Origin: Stentor coeruleus
Lineage: Eukaryota > Ciliophora > Heterotrichea > Heterotrichida > Stentoridae
NCBI GenBank assembly: GCA_001970955.1
Contig: MPUH01000172.1
Location: 26,552-90,551 of the forward strand
DNA: 64,000 bases
Direction: 5' to 3'
Part shown: in pieces, positions 31,819-41,242 of the stretch
Layout: every line of letters begins with the position of its first letter
Position numbering within the stretch: position 1 is the stretch's first letter
Made by a program: the position numbers and the translations under genes
The notes under the pieces: model-generated
The model's database searches: none
What the model was told of the DNA's origin: nothing
What the model saw: only the letters and a program-made list of their open reading frames with translations

Positions 31819-33756
31819 CTAAACTATGTCTCTAAGTTTGCAAACAAGATCTTCAGCATCAAATTCGCATATTATAACTTTTAATCCTAAAGCTTCAATA
31901 TCAATTTTTAAATCATCACTATCAAAGCAATCAAACAACAAAATATTAGGTTTTTCAAAATACTCACTTACAATTTTTACTGCATCTGAAACCTCATAAT
32001 TAAGTAATCTGTTTATATTCCCAACTCCTTTCAACACATTACCATTTTTAATCACACAGCTTCTCGGTCTAGGGTTATTACTCACAACAATTCCTAAAGG
32101 CATTTTTAAGCTTTTATATGCATACAATGCAGCAATTTCAATATCAATACCCCAATACACATTTTCTAAACCTAAAAGCAATGATTGTTCTATAGGATCT
32201 TGTGTTAAAATATTAATCCCATATTTCTCATATTTACTGACAAAATCTTTTATTGCATTAATTGATGAACTGTTATTGAAAATCTCTTTATGAATATCCT
32301 CTGTAAACATAATCATATTATCTTTACAAATAACAACATAAGCAAATTGATTACACAGAGTAGGCTTTGCATAAAAGCTATGTATCGGGCTTTGGGATAT
32401 TTTTGGTATTGGGCTTAGTACTATAATTCTATATAAAAGAGATTTGCTATACACCCATGAAAAACTGTTATCAAACTCAACCTTTAAAACACTTGTAGAT
32501 GTGCATAATAATCTATAAATCAAAGGCCCTGTAGACTGTGTATTTTCTTCATGTAGCAAAACTTGCTCATTTGCCGTATCAATAATATTACAATTTATGC
32601 TTTGAGACTCAAGTTTAAATGCTAAATACAATATGCATCCAGTCTCAACAGCCATAAGAATCGAGTATTTTTCCCCAGCTTCAACATTAGCATGTAATGG
32701 AAATCCATCATTAATCTTTAAACTCTCCATTTTCATATATGAAACTTGTGGTTTCCTAAACGTTGAATCTAAAAAATAACAATTAAGTTCTGATTTTATA
32801 TACATTTTTATACATGGTTCAGCTTCTGGGCTATTAAAAAGTTCATATACAAATGTTGACCCTAGTGTAATACTCTCAACATTCCCAGTTTTATATATTT
32901 TTTTCAACAAACCTACAAAACTTGGAAGCATTTTTATCCTTTTATGGGCGAAAATATTCCATATTTTCGGGACAATTTTCATTAAATTCTGACTTATCGA
33001 TATGTCTTTTTCTAATATTATTTGAATGATTTTCCATAAAGTTTTATATGTTTTCTTATGAAGTGTATAATAAGCCAACGTATTTGGTTTATAATCTTGA
33101 ATAACCCCAGAAACTTCAATAGTATAGTTTGGGTATACAAGAAAAGTATTAAGAAAATTAAACACTTTGGCATATAAATCTGTGTTTTTTATAGACTTCA
33201 AAGCTGAGAGAATTGGGTTAAAATACTTTTCGAAGTTAGTAAACTGATGTCTGTAGCTAGGAAAGTTACAGAATATCATAATAAGATATTCAATACAATG
33301 TGTTTCCTCATTAGTTATATAAATAGATGCCATTTCAAGTTCTTCTTCATTTTTTGTGCATTTGTATTTTTCTATAGCTTCGTTTACAGACTCTAATTGA
33401 TTGTGTTCTATGATTTTTTCTTTTGAGATTTCGCTTAGTAATTTATGGACTCGGTATTCAATTTCATCATTTAACTCACTACCTTGAATAAGTTCACCAG
33501 CTGCTAAGGAGTCATTTGATAGGATTATTAACAAGTTTAAGTCTATGGTTAGACAGTTTTTTAATATGAAAATGTAAAGATGAACTAATCCTAAGATTTT
33601 GTCTATTGGGGATTTGGATATAAGTTTTCTTAAGGATTTTAAGGATTTGATATCGATTTGTAGAGGATGGCTTTGGAGGAGGAAATTATCCAGGTTGGTT
33701 TTGTTGTAGTTGGAAGCTAGAGAGTCTAGGAGGAGCTGAAGTGGACTCTCTGACAT
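31819..33756 (-). CDS. Large uncharacterised protein, possibly with GOLD-like region
   Basis: I do not recognise this 645-aa protein. The N-terminal 330 residues are helical (Leu/Ile/Lys-rich) and may be an armadillo/HEAT-type solenoid. Residues about 340-430 are beta-rich with a GEKYSILMAVETGC...SFSWVYSKSLLYRI pattern that resembles a GOLD domain, which is found in cargo and lipid-transfer adaptors. The C-terminal 170 residues look alpha/beta and end with a VIICEFDAEDLVCKL strand-helix. It has no signal peptide. The start ATG (33754-33756) follows TCTATAAAG. Confidence 0.6.
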   Translation of the reverse strand: MSESPLQLLLDSLASNYNKTNLDNFLLQSHPLQIDIKSLKSLRKLISKSPIDKILGLVHLYIFILKNCLTIDLNLLIILSNDSLAAGELIQGSELNDEIEYRVHKLLSEISKEKIIEHNQLESVNEAIEKYKCTKNEEELEMASIYITNEETHCIEYLIMIFCNFPSYRHQFTNFEKYFNPILSALKSIKNTDLYAKVFNFLNTFLVYPNYTIEVSGVIQDYKPNTLAYYTLHKKTYKTLWKIIQIILEKDISISQNLMKIVPKIWNIFAHKRIKMLPSFVGLLKKIYKTGNVESITLGSTFVYELFNSPEAEPCIKMYIKSELNCYFLDSTFRKPQVSYMKMESLKINDGFPLHANVEAGEKYSILMAVETGCILYLAFKLESQSINCNIIDTANEQVLLHEENTQSTGPLIYRLLCTSTSVLKVEFDNSFSWVYSKSLLYRIIVLSPIPKISQSPIHSFYAKPTLCNQFAYVVICKDNMIMFTEDIHKEIFNNSSSINAIKDFVSKYEKYGINILTQDPIEQSLLLGLENVYWGIDIEIAALYAYKSLKMPLGIVVSNNPRPRSCVIKNGNVLKGVGNINRLLNYEVSDAVKIVSEYFEKPNILLFDCFDSDDLKIDIEALGLKVIICEFDAEDLVCKLRDIV

Positions 33757-34016
33757 CTTTATAGATAGAAAAAAATTGAAAGGAGAAAAGTTTAGGTTGA
33801 TGACTATTTTAGGTTAGAGATTTTAATGATTATAGGGATTATGTTATAAAGTAAGTGAATTTCAGATAGAGTAAAGGTTAGAAAAGTATCAGAATAAGAG
33901 AGTTATAAATGATAAAATTACATGTAAAAATACAAATAACTAAATTTTTATCATACTTATTATGGAGCATAATGATATAAAACTTCTACTAATAATTTTA
34001 CTATCCACATATAAGG

Positions 34017-35501
34017 TTAATTGAGAATATATATACTTTTAGCTGCTTCTAATCTTTCAAGAACCTGTTGAGCTGATGGTCGCCGTTTAGGATTATACTT
34101 ACAACAATCCTTTATAATCTCTGCAATCTCCGGTACAACATTTTCAGGTATAGGAATAGGTTTTTTATTGAAAATCTCAAAGAAAATACTATTTGCCTTG
34201 CTACTTGAAATATAATGCCATGGACGTTTATTACTGAATATTTCTATAATCAAGCATCCTAAAGCCCAGATATCGACTTCAACACCAATTGTATCACTTT
34301 TTGAATTGTCAAAAAGTTCTGGGGCCATAAAACGAGTAGTTCCTATACATATTGTCGTCATTGATTCTTCAGTCTGAATAAAGCTTGAAGAAAATCTTGC
34401 AAGGCCAAAATCAGCTATTTTTACATTAAGATTGTAGTCCATAAGACAATTTTCTGGTTTTAAATCTCTGTGGATAATTGGAGGTTCATTAGAATGCAAA
34501 TAAGCAATCCCTTTACACAGCTGTATACCAATATTAAACCTTTCACCCAACGTGAGTTTTTTCTCTTTATTCTTATGAATCGCATAAAACAAAGTCAAAT
34601 TCGGTACCAATTCCGTAACTAAGCACAGATTTGGTTTATCAATACAAATCCCCATAAGTAGCAACAAATTCGGATGCCTAACCTGTGTAAGCACCTGAAG
34701 TTCTTTAGCAAATTTTTTCATTTTCTTATCCGATTCACTATATTCCGTCGAAAACTGCTTTATCGCTACTTCACTTCCTCTCCATTTCCCTTTATAAACC
34801 AAGCAGCTCGACCCTTTATTAATAATCTCCATCAATTCAAGTTCATCACCTTTAATAATAGGCACTTGAGATTCTTCAAGTGTTTTTTCAAGTAAAAATA
34901 TTTTCGCACTTTTTTCAAGATCTACTTTAGTCTCTTTAGAAACTTGTGTTGATACCTGATCTCTAATTGGAGAAATATCATCATGAGTAGGTTTTGCAAG
35001 ATAATCTTCCATATTAAACTGTTCTAAAATCCCTTCCATGCCTTTACCTTTAGTTTCTAATGCTAGATCATATGGACTTTTACCTGATGTATTTTTTAAG
35101 TCTTTTCTGGCATTGTATTTTAGTAATAAGGCTACTATGTCTGAGTTTTGAAGTTCAACAGCTATATGAAGAGCGGTTTGACCATAAATGTCTTGATCGT
35201 CAACTGAAAATTTGAAGGTTTTTGAGGCTCGGAGAAGTTTCCACGTAAAATCGTAGTAACCAAGTTCGATTGATCGATGGAGGATTGTCCGATTTTTTTC
35301 TAAGGCTGGCATGAGTACAGCATTGCGGACGTAGCAGTATTTGAAGAGTTTACTTTGACCTCTTTCTAGGGATGCTCGCAAAATTGAGATCCCGTTTGAA
35401 CTTATTTGGTTCACGTTTTTTTGGATTTGCAAGTGTTTTATTGCTTCGTCCTCTTGGCCTAAGTTGATAAGACGAAAAATCTGTGATTGTTGATTTCCCA
35501 T
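34017..35501 (-). CDS. Ankyrin-repeat TKL protein kinase with myristoylation motif
   Basis: The 494-aa protein starts MGNQQSQ, an N-myristoylation signal. Residues about 60-160 hold three or more ankyrin repeats (including DIYGQTALHIAVELQNSDIVALLLKY). The kinase domain runs from about 222 to 490: IINKGSSCLVYKG (Gly loop), VAIKQF, HPNLLLLMGI, IIHRDLKPEN, ADFGLAR, TTRFMAPELF. The Met-Gly-Ile after HPN and the overall pattern place it in the TKL group, near integrin-linked-kinase-like and CTR1-like kinases. All catalytic residues (Lys, Asp, Asn, DFG) are present. It is probably a membrane-bound signalling kinase; partners unknown. Confidence 0.9.
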   Translation of the reverse strand: MGNQQSQIFRLINLGQEDEAIKHLQIQKNVNQISSNGISILRASLERGQSKLFKYCYVRNAVLMPALEKNRTILHRSIELGYYDFTWKLLRASKTFKFSVDDQDIYGQTALHIAVELQNSDIVALLLKYNARKDLKNTSGKSPYDLALETKGKGMEGILEQFNMEDYLAKPTHDDISPIRDQVSTQVSKETKVDLEKSAKIFLLEKTLEESQVPIIKGDELELMEIINKGSSCLVYKGKWRGSEVAIKQFSTEYSESDKKMKKFAKELQVLTQVRHPNLLLLMGICIDKPNLCLVTELVPNLTLFYAIHKNKEKKLTLGERFNIGIQLCKGIAYLHSNEPPIIHRDLKPENCLMDYNLNVKIADFGLARFSSSFIQTEESMTTICIGTTRFMAPELFDNSKSDTIGVEVDIWALGCLIIEIFSNKRPWHYISSSKANSIFFEIFNKKPIPIPENVVPEIAEIIKDCCKYNPKRRPSAQQVLERLEAAKSIYILN

Positions 35502-35927
35502 TATAATGACTAAATACCATTCTGTGATGTTTTTAGGAAATATTAGAGGTTATTAATATTTTTATAAGGAAAACTGGAGTTTTTTCGGAATAGGATAAGA
35601 CTTTTATTATTTAATAGAAGTTATAGATAATATTTAGAAGATACTATAATTTTTTAAGCATTTAAACCTAATACTATCGTGAAATCTTATATTCTAACAC
35701 CCTAAATTACCAGCATATTTATTATAAACAAGCTCTTCTAAAACATACCCTAATAATTTCCTACAAATAATCCACTAATTCCAGTTCAAAAGCCTAAAAA
35801 TTCCCTCCACTCCAAAAAAGTAGCTTTTCACCAAAAACCGTCTCTTTTTCCATCCTCTAAATCCTAACCTCCCAACAATTATTACAATCTGGCGGCGTAA
35901 TAAGCATTCAAATAATATAATAGTGGT
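35502..35927. other. Divergent intergenic region, no gene seen
   Basis: G-rich left part and C-rich right part (35690-35890), fitting two divergent promoters. AATATAATA lies just before the APC5 start. Confidence 0.5.
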
Positions 35928-38123
35928 ATGGAATTGCTTGAAAAAAATCAAGAGCTCACTCCTTACAAACTCTGTCTATGCATTCTTCTCTATGAAGCTT
36001 TAACCAGTTCCCGAATAACCCCTAGTGATCGTACAAATATCCTTCAGTTCATCATTACACATATCCAAAACAATCAAGGAAAAGAAATCTTATATTCAAG
36101 TCTCATACAAGAACTAAGTGAAATATCCACAGATAACACTAAAGAATCCCCAAAACAATTACTTGAAATTAAACTTTCATCAATGGTCGACTTTAGTGAT
36201 GTTCTTCAACTTTTTATTGTAAAACTCAATGAGCTCAAAAGCGATGGGGAAATCAGTAGTGGAAGTTTAGAACAAGGGGGAATTTTGTATTTATTTCTAA
36301 GAAAATGCTTTGTGAGTTTTGCAAGAATGGGCTTTGAAGACTTGGTAAGTTTAGCTAAAAAATTAGAAAAATATAAGGATCATAAACCATTACAAGTAAA
36401 TTCAAAGATCGCTGCTTCAGAAATTGCTGGGAAACTAGAAGAGTTAGTGCTTAATGAGAGTTATGAAAAACTTACACAGAGAATTGGGGAACTTAATGTT
36501 CATTCAAAGTATTTGTTACAGGGACATTTGGATGCGTATTATGAAAAGAACTCATCTGTTGATAATATTCATAGGTATTTTGATTTGGTATTAGATCAAC
36601 AAATGCCTACTAAGACTACAAGGGAAAAAGGTTTAGTGGTTGTTCAAAGTTCGACACATTTTGCCTCGTTGCATAGGGTGAAGATTGAATTACAACTTGG
36701 GCATTTGGAAGCTGCTGTGCATTTGCTGGTTGAGACTATAAAAAGAGCTCTTAGTGAGAATGATAATTTAGTTATATTAGAAAGCACTTTACTGTTCATG
36801 AAAATAGCATCAATGATGGGGAACTATAAACAAGAACAACGTATTTCTCAAAAAGCTGTCATGCACGCATTAAAAATTGAAAACATCCACGCACTTATAA
36901 AATCCACTCTTTTCTTTTCACAACTACACCTTCTTTACACCCAACCTAATTCTCATCAGATCTTTAGCGAAATAACCCCAAAAATTGAAATAAAAAACAA
37001 ACCAGCAATGCCAATAGCCAAAAAACTACACCTCGATGAAAAAGTTAAAACATTTAACACCCTCTGCGATTATACTTTACTAGAATCTTTATTATCCCAC
37101 GAACATGAAGGGTTATTTAAAAGCTTAAACTTTGTTCAAGTAACAAGTTGGTTAAATCAAGGTTTTGATTGGTCTTTTTCTCTTTATATCGATGATCTAC
37201 AAAACCAATTTGAATGCACAATAAGTGAAGCTGACTTTTATCTTGATCTTTGTAGGACAATATCTTTACATAATCGAAGCAAAGCTCTTGATATACTTCA
37301 TTTTATAAATTCAAAATGTAAAGAAAAAAAATGTATAATGTGGGATTATACTTTATATTATATAGCTCATATAAAAAGTCTTCAACTTGGGGAGTTTTTA
37401 GAAGCTGAGCATTTTGAAGAACAAGCGCTTAAAACTCAAGCTGATGAATGGGAAGTTCGTATTATGAGACTTGAAAGATATGTTCAACAGAAATTCTTAA
37501 AATCAGGATTTGAATTAGCAAATGATCTTATTGAACATTTTACTATAAGAGGATTAAATGCTAAATTGTGTATTTGTAGACTGTTATTAAGTCAGATTTT
37601 TGTGTATTCTAATGAACATTTTAGAGCACTTGCAGAACTTAATAAATGCTTAGAAATTGTTAAAGATTTTGCTTGTTTAGAGGTACCTGTTAAAATTGTT
37701 TTGGCTGAGACGAGTTTATTAGCTTTTGAGAGCCCTTTGATAGCTTTGAATTTGATGAATTCAGTTGAGGAGAAAATTTTTAATATTTCTTCGGCGCTTT
37801 ATTTAGGAAGGTTTTATAAGATGAAAGCTAAGGTGTTGTTAGCTTTGTCTGCTGGGATTCAAGAAGGTAATGATGGGGAAGCGTTTAGAAAAGCATTTTT
37901 TTATATGGAACAGGCTGAAGAGGAGTTTTTGAAGGATAATTGTTTGTGGGAACTTAGAGAGGTTTATTATTTACAAGCTAGGGCGTATGATAAAATAGGT
38001 GATTATGATGCGAGAGATTTTTATGCTGAGAAATTCTGTGGGGTGAATAAAGAAATCAATGTAAACAGCAAGATCACATATAAAAAAGAAAGGCCGATGT
38101 CGCTAGATTTGATTTTAGACTAG
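35928..38123 (+). CDS. ANAPC5: Anaphase-promoting complex subunit 5
   Basis: APC5 is a TPR scaffold subunit of the APC/C ubiquitin ligase that controls mitotic exit. The 731-aa protein has the N-terminal APC5 layout (ELTPYKLCLCILLYEAL; a helical 40-200 region) and the conserved central block ASLHRVKIELQLGHLEAAVHLLVETIKRALSENDNLVILES (about 243-285), matching the family's single hallmark repeat (ALHxxxFGHxxxAxxALxEAIxxAxxxND). The rest is TPR-like helices. Length equals human APC5 (755 aa). No introns are needed. Identification rests on the central block and length, so a different TPR protein is possible but less likely. Confidence 0.8.
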   Translation: MELLEKNQELTPYKLCLCILLYEALTSSRITPSDRTNILQFIITHIQNNQGKEILYSSLIQELSEISTDNTKESPKQLLEIKLSSMVDFSDVLQLFIVKLNELKSDGEISSGSLEQGGILYLFLRKCFVSFARMGFEDLVSLAKKLEKYKDHKPLQVNSKIAASEIAGKLEELVLNESYEKLTQRIGELNVHSKYLLQGHLDAYYEKNSSVDNIHRYFDLVLDQQMPTKTTREKGLVVVQSSTHFASLHRVKIELQLGHLEAAVHLLVETIKRALSENDNLVILESTLLFMKIASMMGNYKQEQRISQKAVMHALKIENIHALIKSTLFFSQLHLLYTQPNSHQIFSEITPKIEIKNKPAMPIAKKLHLDEKVKTFNTLCDYTLLESLLSHEHEGLFKSLNFVQVTSWLNQGFDWSFSLYIDDLQNQFECTISEADFYLDLCRTISLHNRSKALDILHFINSKCKEKKCIMWDYTLYYIAHIKSLQLGEFLEAEHFEEQALKTQADEWEVRIMRLERYVQQKFLKSGFELANDLIEHFTIRGLNAKLCICRLLLSQIFVYSNEHFRALAELNKCLEIVKDFACLEVPVKIVLAETSLLAFESPLIALNLMNSVEEKIFNISSALYLGRFYKMKAKVLLALSAGIQEGNDGEAFRKAFFYMEQAEEEFLKDNCLWELREVYYLQARAYDKIGDYDARDFYAEKFCGVNKEINVNSKITYKKERPMSLDLILD

Positions 38124-38638
38124 GAAGATAACGTAATTTTTGAAGTTTTCATTTAATATTGTTGTTTTGTATTATTAGGGATTTTTGCTAATACTCTATT
38201 GCCTTTAGAAAATACTTTAGCCTTGGTTATCCTTGCGGTAAATATAATATTTTTTATTGGTACAAGTTTTACAGTCACTTCGTGGTCTACAAATACAAAA
38301 CAAATAAATTATTCGTAATAATAAANCATTGCCTTTAGAAAATACTTTAGCCTTGGTTATCCTTGCGGTAAATATAATATTTTTTATTGGCACAAGTTTT
38401 ACAGTCACTTCGTGGTCTACAAATACAAAACAAATAAATTATTCGTAATAATAAAATTACAATAATTTAAAATACTGTAAAACATATTCTAACAAACTGC
38501 TTTCAACTCTTAATTTTAATTCACTAATCCATCATATTTAATTATCTCTATCAANAATTACAATAATTTAAAATACTGTAAAACATATTCTAACAAACTA
38601 CTTTCAACTCTTAATTTTAATTCACTAATCCATCATAT
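38124..38638. other. Convergent intergenic region with two duplicated joins
   Basis: G-rich just after APC5, C/A-rich before the ankyrin gene. A richer island at about 38190-38315 has open frames on both strands but no ATG, so no gene is called. Confidence 0.5.
38198..38455. repeat. 128-bp direct duplication around N38326
   Basis: Copies 38198-38325 and 38328-38455 differ by one base. Probably an unmerged overlap. Confidence 0.87.
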
Positions 38639-38655
38639 TTAATTATCTCTATCAA
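38455..38655. repeat. 100-bp direct duplication around N38555
   Basis: Copies 38455-38554 and 38556-38655 differ by one base. The second copy includes the last codons of the minus-strand ankyrin gene. Confidence 0.87.
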
Positions 38656-39742
38656 AATAGCTCAATATGCTAGCCAAAAACACAGTCATCCTCCCTTCAT
38701 CAGGTTTAATGTTGCTCAAAACACTCTGAGTAGAAGCTTCACTATCTTTCATGCTCCCAAGCTGGAAATTCTCATTTACAGTCTCCCCAACCCTAAACTG
38801 CATAACTGGAGTAAAAGGATTAGGTCTAAACTTTTCCTCAACCTCCGATTTCCTCCTTTTAATCCCACAACGTTCAAGTACTGTTTCAAAATACTGAACT
38901 ATTTTTTCATCTTCTAATAATAACAATAAATCCTCATACGAACTAGAAAAGTCAACTTTCACATGCTCAATCAAATATGCAAAAACTTGAAAATATTCAT
39001 TCGATCTCTGTGTTTTACTAGCCGCAGCTGTTATTACTAACACATTCTCATTCCTTTTATTCAAAGCTTTAAAATTCGCTTTAGTATTCTCATACAAATA
39101 CTTAACCATAGGCAAAATCCCTCTTCTACACGCGATCATCGCACAGTTTTCCCCTGTATAATCATCCTGATAATTTATATCAAAATCTTTTATAACATTT
39201 ATTCTTCCATCAAAATACTCACAAATATAATCAACAATATGCAAATGACATTTGTTTACAGCTAATTGTAATGGAGTAAAAGATCTATTTGCCCTACTAT
39301 CTATAACAATTGTCTTATCAAAATCAAAAGTTGTTGTTTCATTAAGGTCTATAGAGATTTTATGATAATCATACTTTTCATATATAGGCAGATAGTAACT
39401 TAAGAATTGTAATAAGCCTTTATTGCATATGAATTCTATTATTGATGTGTTTGCTTTTTCTAATAGAAGGTCTAAAGCTTCAAAGCTTGCCCCAAGGTTT
39501 TCATGAAGGTGTTTAAAAGATTTGAATTGTTCACGGTAAAGAGCATATCCAAGAGGACTAAGTTTTATGTTGTTGAAAAGTATGAACCCTTCATTGATAA
39601 GACTTTGTTGGGATTCAGATTTTAGTAGATGGACTTTTAGTTTGGTTAAGGTTTTTAACTGAGATTTGTTTATTGCTTGGGTTATTGTTTCGATGTCTAA
39701 GCCTGATGTAGGTATTAGTTTGTTACTTGTACAACATCCCAT
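38639..39742 (-). CDS. Ankyrin-repeat protein with MGCC myristoyl/palmitoyl motif
   Basis: The 367-aa protein starts MGCCTSN, which fits dual acylation and membrane attachment. The central part has ankyrin repeats: about 150-180 (FTPLQLAVNKCHLHIVDYI), 195-230 (TGENCAMIACRRGILPMVKYL) and 235-265 (NVLVITAAASK). The C-terminal 70 residues are polar and Ser-rich, probably disordered. No kinase or other enzyme domain follows. It may act as a membrane adaptor like the ankyrin part of the kinase at 34017. Confidence 0.82.
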   Translation of the reverse strand: MGCCTSNKLIPTSGLDIETITQAINKSQLKTLTKLKVHLLKSESQQSLINEGFILFNNIKLSPLGYALYREQFKSFKHLHENLGASFEALDLLLEKANTSIIEFICNKGLLQFLSYYLPIYEKYDYHKISIDLNETTTFDFDKTIVIDSRANRSFTPLQLAVNKCHLHIVDYICEYFDGRINVIKDFDINYQDDYTGENCAMIACRRGILPMVKYLYENTKANFKALNKRNENVLVITAAASKTQRSNEYFQVFAYLIEHVKVDFSSSYEDLLLLLEDEKIVQYFETVLERCGIKRRKSEVEEKFRPNPFTPVMQFRVGETVNENFQLGSMKDSEASTQSVLSNIKPDEGRMTVFLASILSYFDRDN

Positions 39743-40223
39743 TTTATTTAATTGGGAAATAGAAGATTTTAGGTAGATTTTAGGAGATGAAAGAGTTTGA
39801 GAAGGATTGGAAGAAAGAATGGATTTTTTTTGGGTGTTGGGATGAAGTTTTAGTTTTATGGGTATGGGAGAGTTATGAGGATTGAAGAAAAGGTTTTTAT
39901 TAGTGAAAAAATTGTGGAGAGGTAAATTTTTAATTAAGGGTGCTGTTTATATGATTGAAATAATATTATTAGATTAAATAAGCATTAAGTGATTTATCCC
40001 TACCAAGAATAAATTATTAGTACTATGTGATAAATCAGGTGTTTCATTTGGTATAGTTTTTTATTTCTCGAACGACCAAATTTGTCAATATTTCAAGATA
40101 TAGTCGATAATTTGAGCGCTTATTAAAAATACTACATATGCTGATTATATGAAATTTATAAAGAATATTAAAGATAAATTTCTAAATTATTAGTGCTATT
40201 TTCGAACCTTCTTATATTAAACA
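39743..40223. other. Intergenic region, no gene seen
   Basis: Very G-rich to about 39960, then mixed AT-rich. No ORF or RNA. Confidence 0.5.
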
Positions 40224-41045
40224 TTAAGGAAAGTTCCATGCTAAAACCCACCTAATTGTAAAACCCTGATACAAAACAGTTTCTTTTATAGAAACTTTAG
40301 GAAAATTATTTATCAAAAAATTCCTCAGCTCATTTAAATGAGATTTTATTCCAATAAGACATGTAAATAATCTTTGAGGTCTTCTTTTTGTCCATGATTC
40401 TAGCATATAACTCTTAATGAACTTAAGCTCTCCACCAGATGTACTTATTTCAGGTTCAAGTCCACCAAATCCATCAATTCTACTATGCTCAATTTCAAAA
40501 AATGGTGGATTACATATTGAAACATCATATTCTTCATCTATTTCAGTTAATATTCCTGTTTCCACATAAACAATTTTGATTTTAAGTTTTAATGAATTCC
40601 TTTTTATTATCTTTTTAGCATTTTTATATGATTCTTTGTGCTTTTCTGTTGCTATAAAACTCCAAGAAAAAACTTGAACACCTAAAAGAGGATATATTAA
40701 ATTAGCACCTGTTCCGCTAAATAAATCCTACATGTCAAGAACTTTTAATAATGGCTTGGAATGGATTTCATGAATCCAACATAGATAATTCATTCTTTGA
40801 GGTACTGCTGGAACTAAATATCCTTTTGGGATTCTCCAATAACATACTCCAAAGTATTCTTCTAATATAGCTCTACAAAGAGCCCTACAAGATTTATATT
40901 TTTTAAAATTCACTTTTCCTTCTTTGCAACTAAGTATTCCTTACTGCTTATTAAAATACTCATATTTACTAGCAAGCAAGGCAAAGTTAGGAGGATTCCT
41001 AAAAAAAACACAAAGCGGATGCACATTTTTTGTAAAGCTTTCCAT
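40224..41045 (-). CDS. METTL16: METTL16-like RNA N6-adenosine methyltransferase, two 15-nt introns
   Basis: METTL16 methylates a specific adenosine in U6 snRNA and certain hairpins using S-adenosylmethionine. Removing introns 40930-40944 and 40717-40731 gives one 263-aa frame from the ATG at 41043-41045. It contains NPPNFALLASKY (the family's N-terminal PPDFxxLASKY), PAVPQRMNYLCWI, the SAM motif LDIGTGANLIYPLLG created exactly at the second splice, the catalytic NPPF (CNPPFF), SGGELKFIK and TIRWVLAWNF. Unspliced, each intron brings an in-frame stop. It is shorter than human (562 aa) because the vertebrate C-terminal part is absent, as in other simple eukaryotes. Confidence 0.93.
40717..40731 (-). 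other. METTL16: 15-nt intron 2 of METTL16
   Basis: On the minus strand it reads GTAGGATTTATTTAG. Removal creates LDIGTGAN, the SAM-binding motif, across the junction. Confidence 0.92.
40930..40944 (-). other. METTL16: 15-nt intron 1 of METTL16
   Basis: On the minus strand it reads GTAAGGAATACTTAG. Removal joins LASKYEYFNKH to CKEGKVNF as in the family. Confidence 0.9.
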
Positions 41046-41242
41046 ATACAAATAATAACATCAATTTTTACCCTAAAAATCATATAAAAATCCAAACCTC
41101 ATACAGCCCATAACCTAACTAAAAACCATAAAAAAGCATATAATTTATTTATTAAATCATCAATAAAATAAACTTATATCCTCCTCCAAATCCACACAAT
41201 ATCCATAAACCAAACATAAAAAGTATCAAAAACCATAATTAA

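Noticed and set aside
38190-38455. Small gene between APC5 and the ankyrin gene
   Set aside because: Open frames exist on both strands but neither has an ATG. The 15-nt introns that could help would start GTTTT, unlike the four good ones.
40728-40913. METTL16 as a pseudogene or as evidence for stop reassignment
   Set aside because: Each in-frame stop lies in or is removed with a 15-nt GTA...TAG intron, and splicing restores conserved motifs.
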